From NCBI GenBank assembly GCA_030037885.1, contig JASHPU010000116.1, forward strand, positions 1 through 56,464: 56,464 nt of DNA, read 5' to 3'. The notes under the pieces were generated by a model. That model saw only the letters and a list, made by a program, of their open reading frames with translations, searched no databases and was not told the DNA's origin. Of this stretch, positions 42,718-51,345 are shown in pieces. The position numbers and the translations under genes are program-made. How positions within the stretch are numbered: the stretch's first letter is position 1; each line of letters opens with the position of its first letter. Source of the stretch: Xanthobacteraceae bacterium (lineage in GTDB: Bacteria > Pseudomonadota > Alphaproteobacteria > Rhizobiales > Xanthobacteraceae).

Positions 42718-44043
42718 CTACCCACCGATCACCAAATCCTTGCGATAGGGCGCGGTAGCGGCCAGTTCGGCGCCGACCGCCGCCACATAGGCGCGCTCGC
42801 GCGCCAGATAATCGGCGATCGCCCGCCGCAGCGCCGGGTCGGCGATGTAATGCGCCGAATGCGTCGTTCTCGGCATGTAACCGCGCGCGATCTTGTGCTC
42901 GCCCTGGGCGCCGGCCTCGACACAGGAAAGCTTGTAGGCGATCGCATAGTCGATGGCCTGATAGTAGCACAGCTCGAAATGCAGGAACGGATGGTACTCG
43001 ATGGCGCCCCAATGGCGGCCGAACAACGTGCGTGAGCCGACGAAGTTGATGGCGCCGGCAATCCAGCGGCCAGCGCGCTTGGCCATGACCAGAACGATGC
43101 GGTCGGCCATGCGTTCGCCGACCAGCGAATAGAACTCGCGTGTCAGATACGGCCGGCCCCATTTGCGCGAGCCTGTCTCCATGTAGAAGGTGAAGAACGC
43201 ATCCCAAACCGCTTCGGTGAGATCGCTGCCGCTGAGCCAATGGACGCTGATGCCGTTGGCCAAGGCATCCTGCCGCTCGCGGCGGATGGTCTTGCGCTTG
43301 CGCGACGCCAGCGCGGCGAGAAAGTCGTCGAAACGCGTGTAGCCGGCGTTCTGCCAATGAAACTGCTGATCGGTGCGCTGCAGGAAGCCGAGTTCGCCAA
43401 GCGAACGGCATTCCTGTTCGGTCGCGAAGGTGACATGCACCCCGGACGTATCATCGTGGCGGCACAGCTCGATCAGGCCGCGGCCGAGCGCCGGCCGGAT
43501 CGCCGCGGCGTGCCGGGACGGCGCAACCAGGAGCCGCCGCCCGGTTGCCGGCGTGAACGGCACCGCGACCTGCAGCTTCGGATAATAGCGGCCGCCGGCG
43601 CGCTCGTAGGCTTCGGCCCAGCCGCGATCGAACACGTATTCGCCGCGTGAGTGGCTCTTGACGTAGCACGGCGCGGTCGCGACCAGCGCGCCGTCCGCCG
43701 TTTCGGCGAGCAGGTGCCGAGGTTGCCAGCCGGTGCGGCTGCCGACCGATTTGGAGTCCTCCAAGGCCGACAAAAATGCGTGTGATATAAAGGGGTTTGA
43801 AGTGGAATCATAAACCGTGTCCTTAGGCGCCGATGCCGCTTCTCCCGCTTGGCCGTATGGTTCAGCTTCGGTAGCGATCTCGTTGTGATCAGAAATCGAT
43901 TCAGCGTTTGGATTGGCGCAGGCATCCCAGGCGGCCGCGCCGACCGCGCTGATGCGGTCGACGACCTGGATGCGCAGTTCGCCGGGCGCACGTTCCGGCG
44001 CCGTGCTCCGTTCCGGACTTGTCGTTTTCTGCGCTTCGGTCAT
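42718..44043 (-). CDS. FemAB-like (DUF482) GNAT-fold acyltransferase family protein
   Basis: A 441-residue protein. Segments FISHAFLSALEDSKSVGSRT, GWQPRHLLAETADGALVATA, WAEAYERAGGRYYPKLQVAV and LEFH-like HFELCYYQAIDYAIAYKLSC are characteristic of the peptidogalycan/FemAB-like family with tandem GNAT folds. The region RKTIRRERQDALANGISVHW is the family core. ATG 44043 overlaps the stop of the phosphodiesterase gene by 4 bp. The actual acyl donor and acceptor are unknown. The N-terminal 90 residues hold a low-complexity insert. Confidence 0.85.
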   Translation of the reverse strand: MTEAQKTTSPERSTAPERAPGELRIQVVDRISAVGAAAWDACANPNAESISDHNEIATEAEPYGQAGEAASAPKDTVYDSTSNPFISHAFLSALEDSKSVGSRTGWQPRHLLAETADGALVATAPCYVKSHSRGEYVFDRGWAEAYERAGGRYYPKLQVAVPFTPATGRRLLVAPSRHAAAIRPALGRGLIELCRHDDTSGVHVTFATEQECRSLGELGFLQRTDQQFHWQNAGYTRFDDFLAALASRKRKTIRRERQDALANGISVHWLSGSDLTEAVWDAFFTFYMETGSRKWGRPYLTREFYSLVGERMADRIVLVMAKRAGRWIAGAINFVGSRTLFGRHWGAIEYHPFLHFELCYYQAIDYAIAYKLSCVEAGAQGEHKIARGYMPRTTHSAHYIADPALRRAIADYLARERAYVAAVGAELAATAPYRKDLVIGG

Positions 44044-44795
44044 GGCCGAAAGCCTTCGAAAATCATCTGGTCGGCGAAGCGCAGCGCCGTCTTGCGCTCG
44101 GCATCGGTGCGCACCGCCCAGGTCAGGAGCGGCAGCCCAAAAACCCGCCGAGCGACGAGCGGCGCCAGCGCCGGCAGATTTGCCACCGCATAGGCGACGA
44201 ATTGCGGCCGCGGCATCAAGGCGGTCAGCAAGTATCCCATGCCATACCGCATCCACGGCGGCATCAGGTCCCAATAGGGGTGCGGCCGGTATTTGGCGGC
44301 GACGATGCCGAACACAAGATCGCAGGACTTTTGCCGCAGCACCGCAAGCTGCCGCGGATCGAACGACATCGGCGCGGCAGGACCGCGATAGCCGGCAAGA
44401 ACCTCGGCGACCCGGGCCGGCAGCTGGGCATCGCCGTCGAACCGGCTCTTCAGTTCGATCACGAGCGTCACGCGGCCGCCGATCAGGTCGCAGAGATCGC
44501 CCAGCGTCATCATGCGTTGATCGCTGCCGCGAAACGCAATGCGCTTGAGTTCGGCCGCGCTCAAAGCATCGAGCCGTCCGGCACCGTCGGTTAGCCGCCC
44601 GAGCACGTCGTCGTGGTAGACCATGGCCTCGCCGTCGCGGCTCACTTGGACGTCGACCTCCAACCCGTAATTGCCGGCAATGGCCGCACTGGCGGCCGCC
44701 GCAGTGTTCTCGATCACGCCGGCGGCGGCGTCATGCAGGCCGCGATGGGCAATGGGCCGGGCGGTGAGCCAGTCGAGCGACGTCGCCACGTTCAA
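44040..44795 (-). CDS. glycerophosphodiester phosphodiesterase family protein
   Basis: A 251-residue TIM-barrel enzyme splitting glycerophosphodiesters to sn-glycerol 3-phosphate and an alcohol. Catalytic motifs are IAHRGLHD with HR, IENTAAA, and LEVDVQVSRDGEAMVYHDD (metal-binding E and D, second catalytic H). VIELKSRF is the third metal motif. There is no signal peptide, so it is cytoplasmic. It is the middle gene of a ridA-GDPD-FemAB-like operon with 4-bp overlaps on both sides. Confidence 0.93.
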   Translation of the reverse strand: MNVATSLDWLTARPIAHRGLHDAAAGVIENTAAAASAAIAGNYGLEVDVQVSRDGEAMVYHDDVLGRLTDGAGRLDALSAAELKRIAFRGSDQRMMTLGDLCDLIGGRVTLVIELKSRFDGDAQLPARVAEVLAGYRGPAAPMSFDPRQLAVLRQKSCDLVFGIVAAKYRPHPYWDLMPPWMRYGMGYLLTALMPRPQFVAYAVANLPALAPLVARRVFGLPLLTWAVRTDAERKTALRFADQMIFEGFRP

Positions 44796-45259
44796 GACAC
44801 TTCGAACAGACCCTCGACTTCCACCGCCGCGTCGGCCGGCAGCGCGGCGACGCCGACGGTTGAGCGCGCATGCTTACCCTTGTCGCCGAACGCTGCGACC
44901 ATGAGATCGGAGGCGCCGTTCATGACTTTCGGCCCGTCGACGAATCCCGGCGCGGAGTTGATGAAGCCGCCGAGCCGGACCACACGCGACACCCGGTCGA
45001 GATCGCCGAGCGCCGCCTTGACCTGCGCCAAGAGATTGATCGCGCAGGCCCGTGCCGCCTTCTGGCCGTCCTCGATCGAGACGCCGCCGCCGAGCTGGCC
45101 CTTGGCCACGATCTTGCCGTCGCCGTCGAAGCAGAGCTGGCCCGAGACCATGAGGAGGTTGCCGGTGCGCACGAACGGTACGTAATTGGCGACCGGCGCC
45201 GGCGCCTCTTTGAGGATGATGCCTAATCCGTTGAGCTTGTTTTCCACCGCTCCGGCCAT
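44792..45259 (-). CDS. RidA family protein
   Basis: A 155-residue protein of the YjgF/RidA family (long subfamily). GIILKEAPAPVANYVPFVRT, LLMVSGQLCFDGDGKIVAKG, LGDLDRVSRVVRLGGFINSA and the C-terminal STVGVAALPADAAVEVEGLF are diagnostic. Classical RidA deaminates reactive enamines and imines. In this subfamily the conserved Arg that binds the carboxylate is not evident at the usual place, so activity may differ. ATG 45259 starts the operon. Confidence 0.9.
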   Translation of the reverse strand: MAGAVENKLNGLGIILKEAPAPVANYVPFVRTGNLLMVSGQLCFDGDGKIVAKGQLGGGVSIEDGQKAARACAINLLAQVKAALGDLDRVSRVVRLGGFINSAPGFVDGPKVMNGASDLMVAAFGDKGKHARSTVGVAALPADAAVEVEGLFEVS

Positions 45260-45421
45260 GACCGTCTCCACGTTGTCGACGCGGCGGCCTTCGCAGGCGC
45301 ACCCGTACGCGCAGGAGTCTTGACCGATAGGGCCACGGCGCGCAAGCGAGAGGAGCGCTCCGCGGTTGCGGCGGGCCATACCGGTCCCTATCTTCGCCGC
45401 AATTTGGGCGATGAAAGCGAC

Positions 45422-46345
45422 ATGCTGCGGACAACCGACCGGGGCGAGGCGGGGTTTTTCGCAAATTTTGGCAAGAGGCGGTTTTTGCCACTTGATCGCG
45501 CCATCACCGCACTGAGCGGCGCCTTCGCCTGCGCTTTGATACTTTGCGCTGCGCCGATGGCGGCGCCGGCCCAGAACGCACCGATCGTACTCGCCGCGCA
45601 TCGGGCGATTTACGATCTGACGCTTGCCTATACGCGCGGCAACTCGCCGGTCGAGGCGGTGCGCGGCCGCATCCTGTACGATTTCGACGGCAATGCCTGC
45701 AGCGGCTACTCGCTGGATTTCCGCCAGGTTTCCGAGATCGACGATGGCGAAGGCAAGGTGTCGACGAGCGACTTGCGTTCCACCACTTGGGAAGGTGGCG
45801 ACGCCAAGAGCTTCACATTCAAGTCGCAGAATTTTCTCAACGAGAATCTGATCGATGCCGTCGATGGGCGCGCCGACCACCGCGCCAAGGTCACCGCCGT
45901 CGATCTGCGCAAGCCGCAGCGTAAAAGGTTTGGTTTCGACCCCAAGGTCGTGTTCCCGACCGAACACATGGTGCGGGCGATCGCGGCCGGGCGCGCCGGC
46001 AAGACCATTCTCAGCTTTCCGGTCTATGACGGTTCGGATACCGGCGACAAGGTTTTCAACACGCTCACCGTAATCGGCCACAAGATCGCGCCCGGCGAGC
46101 GCATTCCGGACGATGCCGCCGGCAAGGAGCCCACGCTCGCCAAGGTGCCGCGCTGGCCGGTGACGATCAGTTATTTCGCCAAGAACAAGGCGTCGGACAG
46201 CGGCGAGCAGACGCCGGATTATGCGCTGAGCTTCGAGCTCTACGACAACGGCATTTCCCGCGCGCTCATGCTCGACTACAACGATTTTGTCGTGAAGGGA
46301 AAGCTGATTTCGCTCGAGCTCAAACCGGCGAAGCCTTGCCCTTAA
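45422..46345 (+). CDS. eipB: EipB-like cell envelope integrity protein (DUF1849)
   Basis: A 307-residue periplasmic protein. A hydrophobic signal (LSGAFACALILCAAPMAAPA) lies at about residues 31-50. The mature domain has the DUF1849 pattern: LAAHRAIYDLTLAYTRGNSP, GRILYDFDGNACSGYSLDFR, FGFDPKVVFPTEHM and a final KPCP. The two Cys (in NACSG and KPC) probably form the conserved disulfide. EipB in Brucella supports envelope integrity as a spiral beta-barrel protein. The long N-terminus suggests the true start could lie further downstream, but no ATG is nearer. Confidence 0.85.
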   Translation: MLRTTDRGEAGFFANFGKRRFLPLDRAITALSGAFACALILCAAPMAAPAQNAPIVLAAHRAIYDLTLAYTRGNSPVEAVRGRILYDFDGNACSGYSLDFRQVSEIDDGEGKVSTSDLRSTTWEGGDAKSFTFKSQNFLNENLIDAVDGRADHRAKVTAVDLRKPQRKRFGFDPKVVFPTEHMVRAIAAGRAGKTILSFPVYDGSDTGDKVFNTLTVIGHKIAPGERIPDDAAGKEPTLAKVPRWPVTISYFAKNKASDSGEQTPDYALSFELYDNGISRALMLDYNDFVVKGKLISLELKPAKPCP

Positions 46346-46378
46346 GACGCCGCCTGCCTGCGTGCCTGTTGATCGCGT

Positions 46379-47635
46379 TCAGCTTTCCTCCGGCCGCTCG
46401 AACGCCAAGCCTCTGACCACGGCGTCGTCGCCAAAGCGGGCGCGCACGCGGTCGACCGCATGCTCGGCGTCAGCGGTGCGACCGTCGACGAGATCGGCGG
46501 GATCGGCCTGTTCGGCATTGATGAGCGCGCTCAACCCGACGCCGAGCAGGCGATATTCTGTGCCGTCGGCTTCGCGCCGCAGCAGGTCGCGCGCCACGGC
46601 AAAGATGCGGCCGGCGAGCTGCGTCGGCGTCGCGAACGAGCGCGCCCTGGTGCGAATCGCAAAATCCGCGGTCTTGAGCTTCAAGGTAACGGTGGCGCCG
46701 GCGAGCGCCTTGGCCTTCAGGCGCGCCGAAACCTCTTCGGTCTGGCTCCAGAGAATGCGTTCCAGGGCGCGGAAATCGGCGATGTCGCGCTCGAATGTGG
46801 TCTCCGACGACACGCTTTTGGTTTCGCGGTCGGCGCTGACTTTGCGGTGGTCGATGCCGCGCGCGAGGCGCGCCAGGCGCCGGCCTTCCTCGCCGTAACG
46901 GCGCGCCAACTCGGCCTCGCTGGCGCGCTGCAAGTCGGCGATGCGCAAAAAGCCGTCCCGGCCGTAGCGCGCGGCGCTCGCTTTGCCGACGCCGAAAATG
47001 AAACTCACCGGCTTTTCGGCCAAGAACGGCGGCGCTTCGGCAAGGCCGAGCACGGCAAAACCGCGCGGCTTGTCGAGATCCGAGGCGATCTTGGCGAGAA
47101 ACTTGTTGCCGGACAGGCCGATCGAAACCGTGATGCCGAGCGTCTGCTCGACCTCGCGGGCAAAGCGCGCCAAGGCCTTGGCTGGCGTCATGCGGTGCAG
47201 CCGCTCGGTGCCGGATAGGTCCAGGAACGCCTCGTCGATCGAAAGCGGCTCGACCAAGGGCGTGAGCTCAAGCATCATGCGGCGCACCTCGCGGCCGACC
47301 GCGGCATATTTCTCCATGTTCGGCCGGATCACCTTGGCGTGCGGGCACAACCGCAACGCCTCGAACATCGGCATTGCGGATTTGACCCCGAAGGTGCGCG
47401 CCACGTAGCACGCCGCCGCCACCACGCCGCGGCGGCCGCCGCCGACGATCACCGGCTCGGCGGCCAGCCTCGGATCGTCGCGCTTTTCGATCGTGGCATA
47501 GAAGGCGTCGCAATCGACGTGGGCGATGGCAAGCGCGGCGAGTTCGTCATGGCGCAACAGGCGCGGCGAGCGGCAGGCGGCGCAACGGGCGGCGCCGGTC
47601 CGGGCATCGGCGAGGCAATCGCGGCAGAAGCTCAC
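46379..47635 (-). CDS. dinB: DNA polymerase IV (Y family) with N-terminal zinc-ribbon
   Basis: A 418-residue translesion polymerase. Catalytic acidic residues are in HVDCDAFYATIEK and SIDEAFLDLSG; helix-hairpin-helix and little-finger regions follow (VSIGLSGNKFLAKIASDLDK; FIFGVGKASAARYG; RTRARSFATPTQLAG). An extra N-terminal segment holds two CxxC pairs (CRDC, CAAC), a probable zinc ribbon that I associate with the rhizobial form. The C-terminus lacks an obvious beta-clamp motif QLxLF. GTG 47635 is the start. Confidence 0.92.
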   Translation of the reverse strand: MSFCRDCLADARTGAARCAACRSPRLLRHDELAALAIAHVDCDAFYATIEKRDDPRLAAEPVIVGGGRRGVVAAACYVARTFGVKSAMPMFEALRLCPHAKVIRPNMEKYAAVGREVRRMMLELTPLVEPLSIDEAFLDLSGTERLHRMTPAKALARFAREVEQTLGITVSIGLSGNKFLAKIASDLDKPRGFAVLGLAEAPPFLAEKPVSFIFGVGKASAARYGRDGFLRIADLQRASEAELARRYGEEGRRLARLARGIDHRKVSADRETKSVSSETTFERDIADFRALERILWSQTEEVSARLKAKALAGATVTLKLKTADFAIRTRARSFATPTQLAGRIFAVARDLLRREADGTEYRLLGVGLSALINAEQADPADLVDGRTADAEHAVDRVRARFGDDAVVRGLAFERPEES

Positions 47636-47689
47636 GGCCCAAGAATCTCGCAGCAGAAGAATCTCGCAGCAGAAGTTGCGACAACGCTT

Positions 47690-47986
47690 TTACGGCAAAT
47701 CGCGCTCCCACGCGCCGCCGAGGGCGCTCACAGCACGCGCCAGTTCGGCAGGATCAATGCCGGCATGGTCGGCAAACGCGCGCAGCAGAGTCTCGTCGGA
47801 AAGCATATACTCGAGCACGCCGGCAAGAAACTCGGGTTCGGTGGCGGCAGTGCGAAGCCGCGCGGCCGAAATGCCGCTTGTATCGAGAAAGCGATTGAGC
47901 GATTGCGGTTCTTCGGCGATAAAGGAAAGTGCTTGAACGGCCAGTATTTCGGCCGTCTGGCGAGCCGGTCGTGACGGCCGTTTCAT
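47690..47986 (-). CDS. DUF3572 family protein
   Basis: A 98-residue helical protein. AEILAVQALSFIAEEPQSLN, FLDTSGISAARLRTAATEPE and FLAGVLEYMLSDETLLRAFA are the standard DUF3572 pattern. The family is restricted to alphaproteobacteria and is usually next to divK-pleD, as here (divergent). Its function is unknown. Confidence 0.9.
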   Translation of the reverse strand: MKRPSRPARQTAEILAVQALSFIAEEPQSLNRFLDTSGISAARLRTAATEPEFLAGVLEYMLSDETLLRAFADHAGIDPAELARAVSALGGAWERDLP

Positions 47987-48106
47987 CGGTTGTCTTTGCC
48001 TTTCCGTAACATATCGCCACTAGCTTGAGGCGTGCAGGGCGGCTGTGTCGGCGGGACCGCCCCTTGCCGCCGCGGCGTCGACGGGGCAGGGGCGGAAGGA
48101 TTGGGG

Positions 48107-48478
48107 ATGGCCAAAACTGTCCTGATTGTGGAGGACAATGAGCTCAATATGAAGCTCTTCCACGACCTCTTGGAGGCGCACGGCTATCGGACCGTCGGCA
48201 CGCGCAACGGCATCGAGGCGCTCGATCTGGCGCGCAAGCATCGGCCGGACCTGATCCTCATGGACATTCAGCTGCCGGAAGTGTCCGGCCTCGAAGTGAC
48301 CAAGTGGATCAAGGACGATGCCGAACTCAAGCGCATTCCGGTTGTCGCGGTCACGGCATTCGCCATGAAGGGCGACGAGGAGCGCATCCGCGAAGGCGGC
48401 TGCGAAGCTTATCTGTCGAAGCCGATTTCGGTCGGCAAGTTCATCGAAACCGTCCGGCATTTCCTGGGTAATCCGTAA
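48107..48478 (+). CDS. divK: single-domain response regulator DivK
   Basis: A 123-residue receiver domain: [20 protein letters not shown] with the acidic pair, phospho-acceptor Asp in [13 protein letters not shown], Thr in [14 protein letters not shown] and Lys in LSKPISV. There is no output domain. DivK-P modulates the CckA-CtrA pathway with PleC and DivJ to control the cell cycle and polarity. ATG 48107 follows GGAAGGATTGGGG. It lies 10 bp before pleD. Confidence 0.95.
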   Translation: MAKTVLIVEDNELNMKLFHDLLEAHGYRTVGTRNGIEALDLARKHRPDLILMDIQLPEVSGLEVTKWIKDDAELKRIPVVAVTAFAMKGDEERIREGGCEAYLSKPISVGKFIETVRHFLGNP

Positions 48479-48488
48479 GGTATTCGCG

Positions 48489-49862
48489 ATGACCGCCCGC
48501 GTTCTCGTCGTTGATGATGTTCCAGCCAATGTGAAGCTGCTCGAAGCGCGGCTGTCGGCGGAGTATTTCGACGTCACCACGGCGATGAACGGTGAGGAAG
48601 CGCTCGCCATCTGCGAACGCGGGGAATGCGACCTCGTTCTGCTCGACGCCATGATGCCGGTCGTCAACGGCTTCGAAACCTGCCGGCGGCTCAAAACCAA
48701 TCCGGCCACCCACCACATTCCGGTGGTCATGGTCACCGCGCTCGACCAGCCGGCCGACCGCGTCCGCGGGCTTGAGGCCGGCGCCGACGATTTTCTCACC
48801 AAGCCGATTTGCGATTTCGCGCTGATCGCGCGGGTGCGCTCGCTGGCGCGGCTGAAAATGGTCACCGACGAACTGCGCATGCGCGCGATGACCTCGCGCG
48901 ACATCGGCATCGCATCACCGGAACGCGAAGCGATCGCGGACACCGGCGGTGGCGGTCGGGTGCTCATTGTCGACGATCGCGCGTCGTCGCATGAGCGCAT
49001 CGCCGCGGTGCTCGCCGGCGAGCACGCCGCCGAGGTCGAGGCCAATCCGAACCAGGCTCTGTTCCGCGCCGCCGACGGCAATTACGATCTGGTGATCGTT
49101 TCGCTGGGACTGCAAAATTTCGATGCGCTGCGGCTGTGCAGCCAGATTCGCTCGCTCGAACGCACCCGCAATACGCCGGTTCTCGCCGTCATCGAGCCCG
49201 ACGACACCGCGCGCATGGTCCGCGGCCTGGAAATCGGCGTGAACGATTATCTGATGCGCCCGATCGACAAGAACGAGTTGCTCGCGCGCGCCCGCACCCA
49301 GGTGCGCAAGCGCCGCTATACCGAGCGGCTGCGCGACAGCGTGCAGATGTCGATCGAGATGGCGATCACCGACGTGCTCACCGGCCTGTTCAACCGCCGC
49401 TACATGGAGAGCCATCTGGCGACCCTGATCGAGCAGGCCAAATCCCGCGGCAAGCCGCTGACCGCGCTGGTGCTCGACATCGACTATTTCAAGGCGATCA
49501 ACGACAGCCACGGCCACGACGCCGGCGACGACGTGTTGCGCGAGTTCGCGTTGCGCATCCGCCGCTCGATCCGCGGCATCGACCTCGCCTGCCGTTGCGG
49601 CGGCGAAGAATTCGTCATTGTCATGCCGGAAACCGACATGGCAGTGGCCGCCATGGTCGCCGAACGCCTGCGCCGGCGCATCGCCGCCGACCCGTTCGCC
49701 ATCCAGCAGGGCGCGCGCAGCATTCCGGTGACGATTTCGATCGGGATCGCGGGGGTGCGGGGCAGGGACGACAGCGCCGCGGCGCTGCTCAAGCGCGCCG
49801 ACCAGGCGCTCTACCGCGCCAAGCGCGACGGCCGCAACCGCGTGGTCCCCGATGCGGCCTAA
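48489..49862 (+). CDS. pleD: response regulator diguanylate cyclase PleD
   Basis: A 457-residue protein with architecture REC-REC-GGDEF. The first receiver is intact (VLVVDDVPANVKLLEARL, LVLLDAMMPVVNG, Lys in FLTKPICD). The second is the degenerate adaptor, with VIVSLGLQN in place of the phospho-acceptor. The cyclase has CGGEEFVIVMPE as active loop and RGID five residues before it as inhibitory RxxD I-site. It makes c-di-GMP from two GTP at the differentiating cell pole. It is co-transcribed with divK. Confidence 0.95.
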   Translation: MTARVLVVDDVPANVKLLEARLSAEYFDVTTAMNGEEALAICERGECDLVLLDAMMPVVNGFETCRRLKTNPATHHIPVVMVTALDQPADRVRGLEAGADDFLTKPICDFALIARVRSLARLKMVTDELRMRAMTSRDIGIASPEREAIADTGGGGRVLIVDDRASSHERIAAVLAGEHAAEVEANPNQALFRAADGNYDLVIVSLGLQNFDALRLCSQIRSLERTRNTPVLAVIEPDDTARMVRGLEIGVNDYLMRPIDKNELLARARTQVRKRRYTERLRDSVQMSIEMAITDVLTGLFNRRYMESHLATLIEQAKSRGKPLTALVLDIDYFKAINDSHGHDAGDDVLREFALRIRRSIRGIDLACRCGGEEFVIVMPETDMAVAAMVAERLRRRIAADPFAIQQGARSIPVTISIGIAGVRGRDDSAAALLKRADQALYRAKRDGRNRVVPDAA

Positions 49863-50104
49863 GCACGCGATTGATTAGACGGGTCTTGCAACCGCAAGGC
49901 AGATACTCCCGCCGTAATACAACTGATAGTTGTCCATTAAGCTGAATTGTTTGGGTTATCCCCGGATCGGACATTTTGGCGAAATCTTGGCCGTTGCTTT
50001 CCCTGTGGATTACGGTAATTTTGTCGACAAGCAGACATAAGCCAATAAGAACGATTTGCCGCGCGTCGATGCGACGGCCCGAAATGCACGGCTTTGCTCA
50101 ATAC

Positions 50105-50216
50105 CCTACGGAGTGCTCAGGTCCGCCGCATCTCCTGGGTCCGTGGGGTTCGGCCGGCGCGGGAGCGGTTCGAGTGGCCTCCTCAGGACACCGTTCCCGC
50201 CCGGCCACCTTTTTTT
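50105..50216 (+). ncRNA. small-RNA candidate with strong terminator hairpin
   Basis: A long hairpin GGCCGG-C-GCGGGA-G-CGGT / ACCG-T-TCCCGC-CCGGCC (50152-50206) carries a 21-base loop and is followed by ACC and seven T (50210-50216). The loop contains CCTCCTC, complementary to ribosome-binding sites. An upstream CTCCTGG may be a second such site. The upstream CTACGGAGTGCTCAGGTCC stretch would be the 5' part; the start is a guess. No coding frame fits. It could instead be only a terminator of pleD, but the loop motif is unusual for that. Confidence 0.4.
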
Positions 50217-50233
50217 GCTCGGGCGTCTGAAAC

Positions 50234-50263
50234 GTCACGCCCGGCCGCGAGGCCGGGCATGAC
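50234..50263. repeat. 30-bp palindromic repeat
   Basis: GTCACGCCCGGCC-GCGA-GGCCGGGCATGAC: a 13-bp stem with one C-A mismatch and a GCGA tetraloop. It is the same class of GTCATGCCCGG-type palindrome that is dispersed in related genomes. It lies at the 3' side of rpmG and may stabilise or end its message. Confidence 0.75.
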
Positions 50264-50289
50264 GCTTTAAGGAAGACGCCGGCAGCGCC

Positions 50290-50457
50290 TTACTTGATCT
50301 TGGCTTCGCGAAACTCGACGTGCTTCTTGGCGACCGGATCGTATTTCTTCTTCACCAATTTATCCGTCATGGTCCGCGAGTTCTTGCGCGTGACGTAATA
50401 GAAGCCGGTGTCGGCGCTCGATACCAGCTTGACCTTGATGGTGGTGGCTTTGGCCAT
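50290..50457 (-). CDS. rpmG: 50S ribosomal protein L33
   Basis: A 55-residue basic protein: [40 protein letters not shown] and [15 protein letters not shown]. This is the full-length L33 of the type without zinc-binding cysteines. It binds near the E site of the large ribosomal subunit. GAGGTTCCGTC precedes ATG 50457. It lies alone, 90 bp downstream of the NUDIX gene in the same direction. Confidence 0.97.
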   Translation of the reverse strand: MAKATTIKVKLVSSADTGFYYVTRKNSRTMTDKLVKKKYDPVAKKHVEFREAKIK

Positions 50458-50548
50458 GACGGAACCTCGAAAAGCGATTTAAGTGCCGCCAACCTAGTCG
50501 CCGGTTCTGCAAAGTCAAGAAAGCGGGCCTGTCAACCGCAGAACACGT

Positions 50549-51322
50549 TCAAAGCATTTCGCGCACGAAGCGCTTGTGCAGCATGCGGTAGAGCGGCACC
50601 GGATACTCCGGGTCCATGCCGGCGGCGATGCGATCCTGCAGTTCCTCGAGTACGATCGCGGTGATGCCGGGCATGTCGAGCGTGCGCGCTTGCGTGATCG
50701 GCAGCCAAACCAGTTCGACGAATTCCGCATCCGGCCCGACCATGCCATCGACCCGGTGCGCCACGGCGGACGCGTCGGCAGCAAAGAAGCGGCTGTCGAA
50801 GCGCAGTGGGCGTTTCGGCGGCGTGATGGCGCGGGCGATGAAGTGCACGGCGCTGAGATCCGGCATGACGCCGGCTTTGGCGAACGCCTCCCACGCTCCG
50901 GGCGGCGTCTTGAACGCGCGGTCGACCCGCACGCCGAGCATGAGGCCGGTTTCTTCGTAAGTCTCGCGCACTGCGGCGAGCGCGAATGCCGCCGCCTTGA
51001 CGGCGCTGGGGCGCCGCACGCGCTGCATCAGCCGCGCGACATGCCGCTCGTGCAGCGGTGCCGTCGCCGCCATGAGGCGGTCGGCCGGCTCGCTGCGGCC
51101 GCCGGGAAAGACGAATTTGCCGGGCATGAAGCGATGCCGCAGATGGCGCTGGCCGAGCAGCACTTTCGGCACAACCTCGGCGCGGTCGATGAGGATGAGC
51201 GTTGCCGAATCCCGCGGCCGCAGATTGGGAAAGCTTTGGTCGCGAATCGTGCGCGTCAAACGTTCGGCGCGATCCGCCGCGACGCCGCTTTCGACCATCG
51301 ACTCCCCGACATCCGCGCTCAT
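50549..51322 (-). CDS. NUDIX hydrolase family protein
   Basis: A 257-residue protein. FMPGKFVFPGGRSEPADRLM is followed, after an insertion, by AAVRETYEETGLMLG, the REx2EExGU core of the Nudix box. The insertion between the Gly and the RETYEETG part is typical of a longer alphaproteobacterial subgroup. It should hydrolyse a nucleoside diphosphate derivative; the substrate is unknown. It lies 24 bp after rnr in the same direction. Confidence 0.88.
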   Translation of the reverse strand: MSADVGESMVESGVAADRAERLTRTIRDQSFPNLRPRDSATLILIDRAEVVPKVLLGQRHLRHRFMPGKFVFPGGRSEPADRLMAATAPLHERHVARLMQRVRRPSAVKAAAFALAAVRETYEETGLMLGVRVDRAFKTPPGAWEAFAKAGVMPDLSAVHFIARAITPPKRPLRFDSRFFAADASAVAHRVDGMVGPDAEFVELVWLPITQARTLDMPGITAIVLEELQDRIAAGMDPEYPVPLYRMLHKRFVREML

Positions 51323-51345
51323 GGCGACGAACTCATGCGATTTGA

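Larger units (their letters stand above)
49863..50289. other. 427-bp gene-free stretch after pleD
   Basis: No credible coding frame on either strand. It contains a small-RNA candidate ending in a strong hairpin plus T7 (50105-50216) and a palindromic repeat (50234-50263), described separately. The AT-rich part 49900-50050 may hold a promoter; no clear -35/-10 pair could be assigned. Confidence 0.5.

Noticed and set aside
50105-50216. SRP RNA (4.5S) or 6S RNA
   Set aside because: The conserved SRP core (GGAAGGnAGCAGCC) is absent and the fold is not the long central bulge of 6S RNA as far as I can see.
49976-50262. Short plus-strand frames between pleD and rpmG
   Set aside because: They run through the hairpin plus T7 and the palindromic repeat, and lack ribosome sites and protein-like composition.
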